A DNA stretch of 64,000 nucleotides from NCBI RefSeq assembly GCF_032362555.1, contig NC_083525.1, positions 3,395,501-3,459,500 on the forward strand. Reading direction: 5' to 3'. Source of the stretch: Amyelois transitella. Lineage: Eukaryota; Arthropoda; Insecta; Lepidoptera; Pyralidae. The position numbers and the translations under genes were made by a program. This document shows positions 1 through 11,832 of the stretch, piece after piece. The stretch's first letter is position 1. Each line of letters starts with the position of its first letter. The notes below the pieces were generated by a model. That model was not told the DNA's origin. It ran no database searches and saw only the letters and a list, made by a program, of their open reading frames with translations.

Positions 1-296
1 TTTTGTAAACATTTTGTATGCCAAGGATGAAAATTAGATTATTACGGACGGCATTTAAAGACCAAATATATCTCAGAGTTCTATGAGAATGAAAAAAAGT
101 CAACTATGTACCTACCTACTTGTCTAGAAAAAATATCGAGCGTCGTTAAATCTCTATCTCTAATCCATACATATCCATACATATAATAAAACTGTAACTT
201 TGTCTGTACATCTGTACATTGAAGATATTTAAGAAAAAAAATTATAAGGGGTCTTTTTAGGGTCAATAGAAGCCAAAACAATTTTTTTTAGAATTT
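1..296. other. AT-rich sequence with no gene seen
   Basis: No exon-like frame or recognisable repeat stands out here. The stretch ends at the CTGT-type microsatellite that opens the Helitron-like block. Confidence 0.5.
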
Positions 297-532
297 TTGT
301 CTGTCTGTCTGTCTGTCCGTCTGTCTGTCTGTATGTTTGTACGCGCATCACGCAAAATCTACCGAACGGATCTGAACGAAATTCGGCACAGATATAGTTA
401 GTAACCTGGATTAGAATATAGGCTACATTTTATCCTGAAATTCTATCCCAAGGGGATGAAATAGGGGGTGCAAGTTTGTATGGAACTTCGTCATTTTTGA
501 TTTGAATCGATATAAAAAGTTATAAATAATTA

Positions 533-796
533 TACATACATACATACATATGGTCACGTCTATATCCCTTGCGGGGTAGACAGAGCCAACAGTCTTAAAA
601 AGGCTGAATGGCCACGTTCAGCTATTTGGCTTAATGATAGAATTGAGATTCAAATAGTGACAGGTTGCTAACCCAACGCCTAAAAAAGAATCCCAAGTTT
701 GTAAGCCTATCCCTTAGTCGCCTTTTACGACATCCATGGAAAAGAGCTGGAGTGGTCCTATTCTTTTTTGTGTTGGTGCCGGGAACCACACGGCAC
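533..796 (-). mobile_element. Family A SINE-like copy, full length, with target duplication
   Basis: A 12-bp direct repeat TATAAATAATTA at 521-532 and 797-808 flanks this copy and marks it as a retroposition event. On the minus strand it runs from GTGCCGTGTGG to a CATATGTATGTATG tail. This is the best reference copy of family A in the window. No clear tRNA, 5S or 7SL head is visible. Confidence 0.8.
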
Positions 797-881
797 TATA
801 AATAATTAATTTTTATATTTATTATGATGATGATGATTAAAAATAGCATTTTATTGATTTAATTCATTATGCTTTGTTTAT

Positions 882-1316
882 TGATTTAGTTCCCGTGGTT
901 TAGGTATTTATTTTTTGACCACCCGATACGAGATGGCGCCTCATGAGAATTTTAGAAATAACACGATTGTAGCCGCCGGCAAAATTTTTAATTAATTAGG
1001 TTTTAATTAAGTAATTTTAGTTTCGCCAGTACTTACTGTTTCACCACATCTTTAAGAAGATTTTTTTTATGTATGAGAAGATTTTTTTATGTAGGTAGTT
1101 TGACGCACCCCGCATCGGCGACGGTTGCCATGTTCCTCAAGATTAGCAGGAATAACACACATATAGCAACGTCAGTACTTACCGTTTCACCATTGATTTA
1201 GTTCCCGTGGTTTAGATATTTATTTTTTGACCACCCGATACGAGATGGCGCCACATGAGAATTTAAGAAATAACGCGATTGTAGCCGCTGGCAATTTTTT
1301 TAATTAATTAAAAATT
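882..1316 (+). repeat. Imperfect direct repeat inside the Helitron block
   Basis: A unit of about 120 bp beginning ATTGATTTAGTTCCCGTGG occurs at 882-1005 and again at 1194-1316, a spacing of about 312 bp. The two units differ by a handful of bases. The DNA between them carries a further shared phrase, CAGTACTTACYGTTTCACCA, at about 1027 and 1174. A third partial start (TTGATTTAGTTTCCATGG) lies just before the helicase relic. Confidence 0.75.
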
Positions 1317-1324
1317 CTTTTTTC

Positions 1325-2260
1325 ATTGATTTAGTTTCCATGGTTAAGACATTTACTTATTTGGAGAAAATAACAGGGAATCGCATTATGGGTGGTACCA
1401 CTGTATTCTTTTGTGGTGATTTCCGCCAGACTCTACCCGTAATAAGCCGAGGTACTAGAGCTGATGAAGTAAGCGCATGTCTCAAACGATCCATACTCTG
1501 GCCTCAGGTTAGGAAATTAAGTCTAACACGTAATACGTTAGGTGGTAACCCTCTAGCGCAAGAATTCACAAATGTGTTATTAAAAATCGGTAATGGTACG
1601 TTGCCTGAATCGAACGGATTGGTGACTCTGCCAGAGAACCTTTGTCAAGTAGTCACTTCGGTGGAGGAACTTATCCATTTCGTTTATGGAGACCTATCTC
1701 AAATAATTCATCACGAGGATTCTTGGATATGCGAGCGAGCAATCCTAACACCCAAAAATGAGCAACCAGCTGCTAATAATTTAAGTATTTTGGAAAAAAA
1801 ATTATATACCAATCCATAAATACAGTTTTAGATAGTACCGATGCTACAACTTATCCGGTAGAGTTCTTTAATTCACTTTCGGCATCTGGACTGCCCGTGC
1901 ATACAATTGCACTAAAAGTAGGCATTCCAATTATGTTGCTACGCAACTTAACGCCGCCGAAACGTTGTAATGGGACTCGCCTTAAAGTGGTGTCGCTTCA
2001 TAACAATATTATAGAAGCTAAAATTCTTACTGGTTGTGCAGCTGGTGAAATTGTTTTTATACCGCGCATTCCCCTCATTCCCAACAACTTTCCATTTCAA
2101 TTTAAGCGTGTACAGTTTCCAGTGGCTATATGTTTCGCGATGACAATTAACAAATCGCAAGGTCTTGGAGCAGCCGGAGTCGACCTCAGGACGAATTGCT
2201 TCTCACACGGACAGCTACGTCGCTTGCTGGCGGGTCACCAGCTATGACAGTTTATCTATA
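1325..2260 (+). pseudogene. Broken Helitron Pif1-like helicase
   Basis: Two frames carry the C-terminal half of a Helitron Rep/helicase protein. Residues GDFRQTLPVI (about 1417-1446) match the Pif1 motif after Walker B. ERAILTPKNEQ follows at about 1735. In a second frame GIPIMLLRNL (about 1924) and AMTINKSQGLG (about 2140) match the last helicase motifs. The N-terminal Walker A part and the Rep domain are missing. The frame is lost between about 1819 and 1860 and again near 2215, where the YVACWRVTS segment sits in another frame. It is therefore a transposon remnant and not a host PIF1 gene. Confidence 0.85.
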
Positions 2261-2636
2261 TTATATTATGGGCAAGACAGCAAATGTTGTATACAAAGAG
2301 ATACTTTAACTTTCCATTATTATAATTTCCTTTTTTTTTGTCTTTAGAATTTATTCGTTTTTTAACAGCTGCGCTCCCGGGACTTTGCTTTTGTAGGAAA
2401 AATAAACTATGTTCTATTCCAGGCATATTCTTCCCGTGTACGTAAGTTTCATCAAAATCCATCCAGTAGAATTTGCGTGATTGAATAGCATCCTCAAACA
2501 CGCACTCACGTAGGTACATCTATTTTTTTTTGCATAATATTAGTTTATGTCAATGCAAGGCTCTTATTCTAACCAATCTTTTTATGGAAGCGAAATTAAC
2601 GCAGGCGAAGCCGCGGGCAAATGCTAGTATGTATAT

Positions 2637-2851
2637 AAAATTCTCGTGTCACAATGTTCGTTCCCGTACTTCTCTGAAACGGCTTGACCGATTCTTATGA
2701 AATTTTGTGAGCATATTGAGTAGGTCTGAGAATCGGCTAACATTTATTTTTCGTACCCCTTAGTGATAAGGCCACCCTTTACATTTTTTTTTAACTAGAA
2801 AGTACTTTAAAAATATTTATATGGCACAACAACGTTTGCCGGGAAAGCTAG
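2637..2851 (+). mobile_element. Short non-autonomous Helitron-like element
   Basis: Sequence from TCTCGTGTCACAATGTTCG to TTTGCCGGGAAAGCTAG has the look of a very common lepidopteran repeat and again ends in CTAG followed by T. It begins within about 15 bp of the previous element's CTAG end, so the two Helitron-like elements sit head to tail. Confidence 0.55.
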
Positions 2852-3184
2852 TAGGTATTTATACTGCAAATACCTACCGTAAGTATGTAAGCTAATACAT
2901 TAGTTAAGTACATATATTATAAAATTTTGTGAAATCAAGTACTGACAGCACCATATTTTTTTTACACTCAGAAGTGAATTATTCACACGTTTAGCACTAA
3001 CTATAAATAGTTACTAAATTAAATTTTATATAGCTATACTATCGCATTGAGCTAGCCAGTAAAAAAATGATAGTGTCACAACTCAAATAAATAACTATCA
3101 AGCTATCCAATTTAGTGCAAACTCGTCTTTGTTTATGGTGGTAACTTATATGGTTGACTGCAATAACAATATAAAATAAATCAG
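2852..3184. other. Intergenic, 3' of ABHD11-like gene 1
   Basis: AT-rich DNA with no exon recognised. It leads up to the minus-strand polyadenylation signal at 3190-3185 of the next gene. Confidence 0.5.
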
Positions 3185-3254
3185 TTTATTTTCTAAAAGA
3201 CATTCAGCCACAATTTGAACAGTACACGGACCAAAGGTTCATCAATCATCGCCA

Positions 3255-5013
3255 TCACTTTGACAAAAAATTTGTGACGATGTTGAAGAACGCATTAGGA
3301 TCTTCGGCATGAGGATTGTGGCCTACTCCTTGTACATATACTAAATCGGCTTTCGGGAAGAAGCCTTTGATTCCAGTTATGTCGTCAGGCCTGTAAACAC
3401 AAAATCAACGCATTGCTCACATTCTTCAGGATGTCTCTGTAAATTGAGTCATGAACACGCTTAACTTAATAAAATATAAAACCAACAAACATTTGTAAGA
3501 TAAAAATTAGGTCGGTGCACCTGGCACATAGTCTCAGAATGTTCGGAAGGACACCACTACCAATCTTACAGAATTATAGTGTGAAGTTCGGTGTAGGACA
3601 TTAGGTACATTTCACGCAGGGAAAGCAAACCTCGAGCAAAGGCAAAATTAAGTGTTTACCTATATACCTACTATTATATATTATTATAATATACTAACGG
3701 AATATAATTTGAATTACGTCCTCCAACGAACAACGTAGGACCATCAAATGTCTTTCCCGCCATTTCGCTAGGAAACGACGCGATATCTGTAAAATGATGC
3801 TTTAACACGTCCAAATTGCATTTCCAAGCTACTTTATTCGCACGGGTCCCTATGTTCATCAGGATAAAATGTATAGGAGCGTTAGGAGGCACTATTCCTG
3901 AAGCATAAATTTTCTCTTTCGCCACATTTTTGGCGGCCGCCTCGTCGGGTTGGCTCTCGATGTTGCAGGATTTCATAACATCAATCAGTTTTGGGAAAAA
4001 ATCGTTCAAAATACCAGCTGTGGATACCGGAGATATGTCAACCACTACTAAATGTGATATTTTTGAGGGCTGTAAGAAATAAATTATAGTAAAAGTTGTT
4101 CACTGCAAACACCTCGTTTTAACTGAGAGAAAATAATAGTGCCTGAAGACGCGGTTTTCACAAGAAAATAGCTTTTGTTAAGACTTAAAGATAATATTGC
4201 AACCTGGTGGTACTTAGAGAGAAAGGTGAACCAATCACACAACTTATAAACACTGCCAAAAACAAGTCTCCATTTACGCCATTCATTCATGCTTTTTTCG
4301 GGAAGACTTTTCAAGTGAATCACCAAATACCAACCTAAAATAGGATCACTAGGTATATCTTTCGTATGGATGTCGTAAAAGGCGACTAAAGGCTAGTTAA
4401 CTTGGGTAACGTAACTAACGTTTCTTTTTGTAGGCGATGGGTTAGCAAACTGTCACTATTTGAATCTCAATGCCATATCGAGCCGAACAGCTAAACGTGG
4501 TCTTTCAGTATTTTTGGGACTGCGAGCTCTGGCTACCCCGCAAAGAATATATGTAGATGTGATTATATGTGTGTATGTACTTGTCATTAACTTGCTAAAA
4601 ACTAGAAATCCCACCTCAGACAGCGCCAACACCATGGCCGTTCTCCCGCCCATGCTGTGGCCAATTAAATCGGCTTTACTGACAGACAACTTTCCCAGTA
4701 GTTTCACCACATCTTCAGCTAATTCAGCGTAAGTGTGCGAGTTCACATGAGGACTATCACCGTGGTTTCGAATGTCCACAGCAACTACGGATCTATTCAG
4801 CCCATGAGAAATATTCTTCGACATGGTGTCCCAGTTTCTTTTAGACCCAAGTAGTCCATGGAGGACGATCACAGGAATACCGTCGGTGGGCCGTCTCCCG
4901 TGGATTTTGTACGCCAAATCAACAGCCGATCGTTTTACTACATGTTTTGGGATAGGACGTGTCAATTTTAATAAGAACTGAATTTGGGCGCAGCAAAAAC
5001 ACAATGTACCCAT
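3255..5013 (-). CDS. ABHD11-like alpha/beta hydrolase (copy 1)
   Basis: Three exons in minus-strand order: 5013-4615, 4069-3699 and 3390-3255, giving 301 residues (human ABHD11 is about 315). ABHD11 is a serine hydrolase that acts in mitochondria in mammals. Visible signatures are LHGLLGSKRNW (oxyanion region), DIRNHGDSPH, the nucleophile elbow GHSMGG with Ser about residue 120, LVVVDISP at the start of exon 2, PTLFVGG before the last intron, and VGHNPHAEDP with the likely catalytic His in exon 3. All junctions are GT-AG with matching phases (0 and 2). An AATAAA lies at 3190-3185, about 65 nt past the stop. The N-terminus is hydrophobic with several Lys and Arg, compatible with a targeting peptide. 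Intron 1 holds a family A SINE ending 34 bp from exon 1. The catalytic set looks intact, so this is probably an active enzyme. Confidence 0.9.
4340..4580 (+). mobile_element. Family A SINE-like copy in intron 1 of ABHD11-like gene 1
   Basis: A diverged copy, antisense to the host gene. It lacks the first few tens of bases but keeps GGCGATGGG, TGTCACTATTTGAATCTCA, GGCTACCCCGCAAAG and a short TATGTG tail. It stops 34 bp before the exon 1 donor. Confidence 0.75.
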
Positions 5014-5521
5014 TCCATTTATTCAATTTGTGAAGATGCGATTCTCATGATTATAAAAATATTGTCGTTAATATGTATTGAGGACCTCGCTTCATTTCGC
5101 GAATTGAGCAAAGATAGGTATACCTATCAAAGGATTTCATCATTCGATTTACCTAACGTTTGACAATTACACTAAATGCCAATCAGTTTTCTCTTAGTTT
5201 TTTTATGGGCACGGATTATTTTTTTCTAAAGTCCCTGCGACGGAGGCCTTCGCGCTTATCCTACTGTGAAGCAAGATCCGGTAAGATTCACGGATGTAAT
5301 ACTTCAATTAATAAGTCAGGTCTTCTCTCAATTCGGTTTATACAAAACCGCCGTCTTTTGGATTTCTGTGGTTTATTGATGGTTAGGTGTCACTTAGTAA
5401 GGTACCTACATCAGAATGTACCGAGAATGGTTGTATATGAAGTAGGTTTGAGAATAATTGGAACACTGCATCTCTTCCTCATAGAATATTCCTCATAATG
5501 ACTATTTATCTAATAATACAC
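5014..5521. other. Spacer between the two ABHD11-like genes
   Basis: It probably carries the promoter and 5'-UTR of copy 1 and the terminator region of copy 2, whose minus-strand AATAAA is at 5527-5522. No other gene is visible. Confidence 0.5.
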
Positions 5522-5622
5522 TTTATTGTTCTATTTGTGCCAGGTATATAGCCGACCCGACGGTATTTGCATCGGTTGTTAAAAAATAAATTCACAAATT
5601 GTATATGTCTTGAAATTATATT

Positions 5623-7109
5623 TCATGCCGTCTGAGTTTCTCTTACAAAGTTCATGACTAGCTCCATAAAGGTCTTCGGGTCATCCACGTGGACGAAATG
5701 CCCGCTTTGTGGCACATAGTGGACAATGGCTTGGGGAAACATCATCCGGATCTTCGTGAGGTCATCTGGGCTAAAATCATATTTCTCATCAAGAAAATGC
5801 TAAAGCTTTAAGATCTTACAAGTTTAAAAATTTTGTATATACTTACAAAACAATAAAGTCATTTAATGACACATTTTTTCCCTCAATGGCTAAAATAAAC
5901 TGGCTCACTTAAAATTGAGGATGTCGAAAACCAGACAAAGGCTGAAAGGCGCCGAGCCCAAAGCATAGCGCTAATGATGAACACGCAAAACTAGACATAG
6001 AAAGAGAACCTAGACAAAGGGAGAATCTCTGAGACTCACGGAATTGCATCAGAAGTCTGGCCGCCGATAAACAACGTCGGTCCGCGGTACTTCATCCCTT
6101 TAAATTTTTTCGGAAACGTGCTTATGTGGTCAAAATGCTTTTGCAGAACTTCAAGGTTACAGGTCCATCCAATAGTATTGTCGTCTCTTAGATTAATATT
6201 TGAAAGCACACCAGTCATCATATTGTCGTCAGTGATGATTTTCTTCAGCTGTTCTTTTGCTCGTTTTCTCGCTTTCCGTACGGTTTTTGGATGTTTGAAG
6301 TCTACTGCTTTCATAGCCTTCAATACTTCGGGATAGTTGTTTACGAAGAAAGGTGATGGAGACGCTGGGGACACTTCTACTATGACCAGACCAGACACTA
6401 GTTTTGGCTGTATTAAAGGAAATATGGTTTTATAATCATTTTATGTTTCGCAAACACTGGTTATTTATAACATTACCAGATCACCAATAACCAGTGTTTT
6501 CAAAATACTTATTACATTAATATAAAACAATATTTTATTATTTCGTTTTATTGGTTTACAAATGAATTTCTATTTAGTATATTTAGTATTAGCGGTACAA
6601 CATATTTATTGACATAATAAAATATGGCGTACATATCTACAATGGAAAAGAATCAATGTGAGAAGACCTATTTATCTTTTGGAGCCCTATACTTCGGTAA
6701 AATAAGATTAACTCACCGCTAAGAGAGATAGGCACATCGCAGTCATACCACCCATGCAGTAACCAACCAAGAAGGCCTCGTCAATCGAGAGCTTCTTGTA
6801 CAATTGTTGGATATCCCCCACCATCTTCTCGTAGGTATGTGACTTGGTGTGCGGGCTAACTCCGTGGTTTCTAAGATCCACAGTCACGACTAAACGTTTC
6901 ATCGTATTCTTCATTACCTTCCCCATAGAATGCCATATCTTTTTATTCCCTAAAAAACCGTGTAACAGCATAATAGGCGTCTTTTCTGGATCTGCAGAAG
7001 TTGTTCCCAGCACTTTAAATGATAAGTTAGCGGCAGACCTTGATAAGATAAAAGAGGAAGACCTTAAAGTATTAGTCAGAATTAATGCTGAGATGATTTT
7101 ACTTTGCAT
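5623..7109 (-). CDS. ABHD11-like paralogue with Cys at the nucleophile position (copy 2)
   Basis: Three exons in minus-strand order: 7109-6717, 6407-6040 and 5770-5623, giving 302 residues. Exon number, intron phases (0 and 2) and junction positions match copy 1, so the two arose by tandem duplication. The fold signatures remain (LHGFLGNKKIW, PTLFIGG, and SGHFVHVDDP with the His). Several conserved positions differ from copy 1: GHSMGG has become GYCMGG, with TGC at 6758-6756 making residue 118 Cys; RNHGDSPH has become RNHGVSPH; and VVVDISP has become VIVEVSP. The frame is open throughout and the splice sites are good, so it is probably expressed. The N-terminus (residues 1-35) is rich in Ser and Arg with few acidic residues, as in mitochondrial presequences. 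AATAAA is at 5527-5522. Function is uncertain: a Cys-dependent hydrolase or a non-catalytic relative. Confidence 0.88.
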
Positions 7110-7484
7110 AGCTTGTAGTTAATATGGTATTTCAAATGTTACCATCTTCTACCTACAAACTATTTTATTATGCCCTTCATGACCATTGGTGACTATAGTT
7201 ACAATATCTTCGTCTTAAACTGGGGACTCAAATTTCAGAAATTCAGCTCTCACCTCAAACGTTGGCGAAATATCATAAATAAACATCAAATAGACAGTGA
7301 CAACAAAAATATTCGTTTTGTGCTATCCCGTATTACGTATTGGTATTTCATATTAGGTATGTATCTACCTATTGCTCTGAAATAAGTATTATATAAGTAA
7401 CAATTACCTAGGACTTCCCTTTAAATTTAAATCTTTCCCCATTCGATTATCTTTGTCTGTCCTATAAAGTGCAAAAAGAACATT

Positions 7485-7625
7485 AATAGATAGATAAAAC
7501 TCTTTATTGCACCACAAGAGTAAAACATACAAAACAGCACAAAACAATGGTACAAAGGCGGACTTGTCGCTAATGCAATCTCTTCCAGTCAACTTTTGGG
7601 TGGAAGAAAACCAAACAGGAGATTG
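7485..7625 (+). mobile_element. LINE-type 3' remnant
   Basis: The stretch around ACTCTTTATTGCACCACAAG and AATCTCTTCCAGTCAAC resembles, from memory, a widespread lepidopteran non-LTR element end. No coding part is left. Confidence 0.35.
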
Positions 7626-7776
7626 GCGTTGGCGCAGAGCAAGATAAATAAATGTTTAAACATAATAAAATGCACACAGAATAAATATAAAATTCAGTCT
7701 AAGTACTAATATGAAATTCAGTCGAAAAAACGGTATTTGAAAGAAATCGATCTACTAGAAATTTAACATTTTATAC

Positions 7777-7846
7777 AGCTGAACGTGGCCTTTCAGCTAA
7801 GCAAGGAATAAAGATGTGAATATAGTACGAGTATGTATGTAAATTT
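7777..7846 (+). mobile_element. Family A SINE-like fragment
   Basis: Only GCTGAACGTGGCCTTTCAG and a degraded TATGTATG tail remain. Confidence 0.45.
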
Positions 7847-8854
7847 GAAGGCTTTTAACCGTTATATAGAATAAGCCATTCAACCCACAATATACATTGT
7901 TTGTCAACTATGTGCAGGGCCCGACACGCACTTAGCCAGTTTTAAAGGTTACGTTTGAAGATTACGTTATTCTCCTCGATCATAAGAAATATAATAATAT
8001 AGCAAAGACGTTACTAAATATTTTTTCCATCATTAAGCCATGGAATATATCTCTTGCAAGTGCATTGAAACATTGCACAATTAAGTAAGTGTTATTTGAA
8101 GTAATAGTTTGAAGTCTCACGATGATTCTGCATATTACCGCCGAAAGTAAAAGGTCATTTGCGTGGTGACGGACCTTAAGCTTACTTATTTAGATAATGG
8201 TTAGTGTCGACGATTGAAAAATAATGAGAGATTATATCTTAAAAATAGTACCAGAAAAATATTACCTTTGACCAATAGAACAGGCACAGAAAAGTTTATC
8301 AAGGAATTAGTCCGTTTCGTAAACTGGAGGCGTCTGAGTACCTACTAAAGCAAACTATAAAAATTCACGACATCAGGTTTGTGCGGGATTTCAACCACCG
8401 ATTCCCTCTGCATAATAAAGTTACAAAGCTTTTGTCAACTCTATTTATTCGCCGTGGTCATCAAACCCACCACTTTACTACTTATACTAAGTTGGTAATT
8501 ATTTGTCTTTCCCTCAATAAAATATATGATAATAAATACATGGATATATCTGTACAGGAAACATTGAACACCGTGGTTAGGTTCTTTTAAAAAGAAAAAC
8601 AGTTTCTATCTTGACCTGGTGATCGTATGCCATGACCGTGACCCATGACCTTATGTGGCTGGACCACATGCTTACTGTCACTACGCTAACCTAACATGCC
8701 GTCGAATTAATAAGTAAACACCTAACACACATTATTTACAGGCGATCGAAAGTAATTTGGAAGTTCAACCGTAGTTCATCGCAAGTTTGATTATAAAATG
8801 TGTACCTTATTGTAATAGTGGATTGCGGTAAAAATTAATTCAGTTTATTCATTC

Positions 8855-8935
8855 AGTCACTCACGTTGCTTGCGGTGTGGTGTCGGGGACGTCTCAATCT
8901 AGTGGTGCAACGTAAAAGAGGAACACGTTTGTCTG
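8855..8935 (+). promoter_or_regulatory. Possible ELOVL start site and untranslated first exon
   Basis: The first coding exon of ELOVL starts inside an exon that opens with a TTTCAG acceptor, so an upstream untranslated exon must exist. A good donor (TCTG then GTAAGA, at 8936) follows an arthropod-type initiator TCAGTC at 8853-8858. GGACGT at 8887-8892 matches a DPE but lies about 5 bp too far downstream. This is the best candidate I found, not a proof. Confidence 0.3.
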
Positions 8936-9390
8936 GTAAGAATTTATTTTCGCATTATACGAATTTATACACGGTAGAAAATCGTTCCGGTTCAGATTAT
9001 TTCGAACAATTTCAGAATCGGACGCACAGCTTGATCATGGATAAAAAATATGCATTAGTAAACAAATCGTAAATAACGTATTTTGATTATCTTTAGGTCT
9101 AAGCATATAGGTACCTACTATCAACTAAAATCGAATTTATATGCTTCATAATATATGTAAGAGGTGCTCTGGCCTCAGTTTATTACTTTTACCTAAAATG
9201 AGGCGCGCAGGGATTATCACCTTTCTTCGTTTATGACCACTAAAAGGAAAGCAAAAATTATGTCACCTATTTCAATAATAAGTGTTTTATAGGGAAGGTA
9301 TTTAGTGGGACTCAACTATGAATTAATTTGGGCAGTATGCTGTAGATACTGTTCGTATTTGAAAAATTTTGTTCTTCTAAATTTAACTTC

Positions 9391-9630
9391 GTGTGGTTCC
9401 CGGCAGTGCCGTGTGGTTCCCGGTACCAATATAAAAAAGAATAGGACCACTACATCTCTTTCCCATGGATGTCGTAAAAGGCGACTTAGGGATAAGCTTA
9501 CAAACTTGGGATACTTTTTTAGGCGATGGGCTAGCAATTTGTCACTATTTAAATCTCAATTCTATCATTAAGCCAAGTAGCTTTGTCTTTGTCTACCCCG
9601 CAAGGGACATAGACGTGACCATATGTATGT
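9391..9630 (+). mobile_element. Family A SINE-like copy with duplicated head
   Basis: The head phrase GTGTGGTTCCCGG occurs twice in a row (9391-9424). The body then continues to CTACCCCGCAAGGGACATAG and a short TATGTATG tail. About 30 bp of the usual middle (between GCCAAGTAGC and CTTTGTCTACC) is missing. Confidence 0.8.
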
Positions 9631-11773
9631 CAAATTTAAAAGCTAACTCTTGGTGGAGTTAAGTTGAGCTTCCACCATTCATGTCTTTTCTCTGTTATAA
9701 AAACGTGCGGTTAAAGAAAGAATTTAAAACATAAAGCCGACTTAAATAAAACACCAACAAGCTAAAAATAATTAAAAAATAAATTAACAATACGTCGTCG
9801 TACCTAGGAGATTAGTAGCTTGGTTTGGTATCTAGTTAAATTAGTATCTACTTAAATTTTTGGAGTCGGTGCCCGCTAAAATACCATAGGTACGTTCCGA
9901 TTTCCGATATGAGGAATGATATCATGGTTCGTTCCTCATTTTTTGGTCAATTTATCAGGACTCGCCCTTCGTACCACCTTGCACTTTAAAGGCATTGACC
10001 GTCTGACCTTTCTGCCATCTCATAAAGGAAATATCTTATTAATTTCACCTTATAATTGAAATAACAGCAATATGGGAGGCAACGTGCTACTCGTCGATTA
10101 TGCTTTTCCTACATTTAATTTGGTAGTTGGAAGAGAACAACAGGAGAAATCATTGAATCTGCACTTAGTCGCACAAGTTACTTGTTCAAATTACCTATGG
10201 AATGAATGAAGATTAATTATGAATTATAAATTAATGAGTAAATTATGAAGCACCAATTTGATTTTTTTTTCGCGAAGAGCATACTTAGTTAGGTAGCCGA
10301 ATTGTGCAAATCTCTCAAGATAAGTATGCACTTACTTTTTGATGAAGGTATTGCCTACTCTCTAACAAACAAATATTTATTTTTAATCACTTCCAAATTA
10401 TTATTTTTTTAAAATCATTTTAAGCAATAAAAAAAAATTCAAATGATCGACATTGTAGTCAAGTTAGGTAAATTAAATTCTATGCGAGGTGTTTGAATAC
10501 AATTTGAATTGAATGTATAACGAGCAGGCATAAGTGACCCCGGGGTTTTGGTGCGCGCCAATACTTATGTATGTAGGTTCATGCCGCAAGTATTATACTA
10601 CAGACCATTGTCTAATAGAAATAAATGAACCCGTGTATCATTTTATTGTACTTATTTAATAGTACGCCAACGGCTCCGCTTACGTAAAAACTCCCATTAT
10701 AGTTCCGCGGGAATTCCTTTCTTAGTGTATCCCTAAAACACACTACTTAGTTACCTTTAAGCCAAATTTAAAATCCTTTGATTTATTTAGCCTATGACAA
10801 TTTTAATAGGGAAGAAAAATATGGCGTGAGGCAATTTCTTCCCGTACATATTGTAAAAGTCAACCAAGTTTAGCATAACTTTGGCGAGGCTGTCTCTGAT
10901 CCGAAGGTTGCAGAAAAAATTTATTAGGTATGTACCTAATTTATTAAATTTTATACATTTTGATGACCTACACCTATATGCTCATAGCTTATAAAATAAA
11001 CATTTAAGTCATACTTTGTTCATACGCCTCTCATCGTCCTGTAAATGCTGTTTGTCAATATCCTGTATTACTTTCTTCATTTTCTTCAAGCTTGTGGGAA
11101 GCAGTCCCACAGTCAAAGCATAATTCCGCATATACCAACTTGGTTTGAAAATTATATGATAAAGTTTCCTCTATCGGCTGCCTCTGGGTCACAAACTAAG
11201 TTTGTATCCACTTTACTTTGTTAGTATGCTTTTATCCAATAATCGCCTCCTACATATCGAGATGAGTTGCGCTTGCTTCCCTGTAACAACAGTTAAAATA
11301 AAACGGTGTCGCGTTATTTTACCACAATGATGTCTTGAGCAATTAGCTTGGTGTTTGTGGTAGACCTCAAAAAGTGTGCTGCGAAACCAGACCTTGACAT
11401 GAACATCTACTGTTAACTTTATTTATTGAGCCAGGTACAGCTACATTTTTTGCTAGAAAAATTCTGTGCCGGAAGACATAGAAATTAACGAGGATGAGAA
11501 ACTTAAACAGTGAAAATTCGCAAAAAATATAGTACCCGAAAAAGACAATGCATTTAATCTGCCCCATAATTATATTCAAAAAAAAAAAAAAAAAAATTCA
11601 AAATTTTTTATTCATTATTATAGGATATTATTATATCGCTTAATAATTGTCGTATGGTTTAACAACTTGGTTGACGTCAAATATATTACTTAAAAACTAA
11701 GTTTACTGCCGCTTCCAAGGCGTCAGTGCAGAAGAAGCGGTAACAAACTGCACTGCAGCATTTTCTTTAACAA

Positions 11774-11832
11774 CGTCAACTTCACAATATTAAATTATAC
11801 TTAGAATATAATTTAATATTGTGAAGTTGACG
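11774..11832. repeat. Perfect palindrome, 26-bp arms, 7-nt loop
   Basis: The left arm 11774-11799 is the exact reverse complement of 11807-11832. The arm begins CGTCAACTTCACAATATT. The loop is CTTAGAA. Confidence 0.95.

Larger units (their letters stand above)
297..2627 (+). mobile_element. Helitron/MINE-like block with helicase relic and SINE insertion
   Basis: The block opens with a (GTCT)n-type microsatellite followed by a sequence typical of lepidopteran microsatellite-associated elements (297-520). It contains a family A SINE insertion, a tandem non-coding repeat and a decayed Pif1-like helicase. It closes with GCCGCGGGCAAATGCTAG, whose last four bases (2624-2627) are the CTRR terminus of Helitrons, followed by T as expected for insertion between A and T. 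The 5' boundary is a guess. The whole may be one Helitron or two neighbouring pieces. Confidence 0.6.
7110..8854. other. Intergenic region between ABHD11-like copy 2 and ELOVL
   Basis: No gene recognised. It holds a LINE-like 3' remnant (7485-7625) and a scrap of family A SINE (7777-7846). The rest is AT-rich. Confidence 0.5.

Noticed and set aside
1340-2247. Host PIF1 helicase gene
   Set aside because: Two broken frames inside a Helitron-type block, with the N-terminal half absent. It is a transposon relic.
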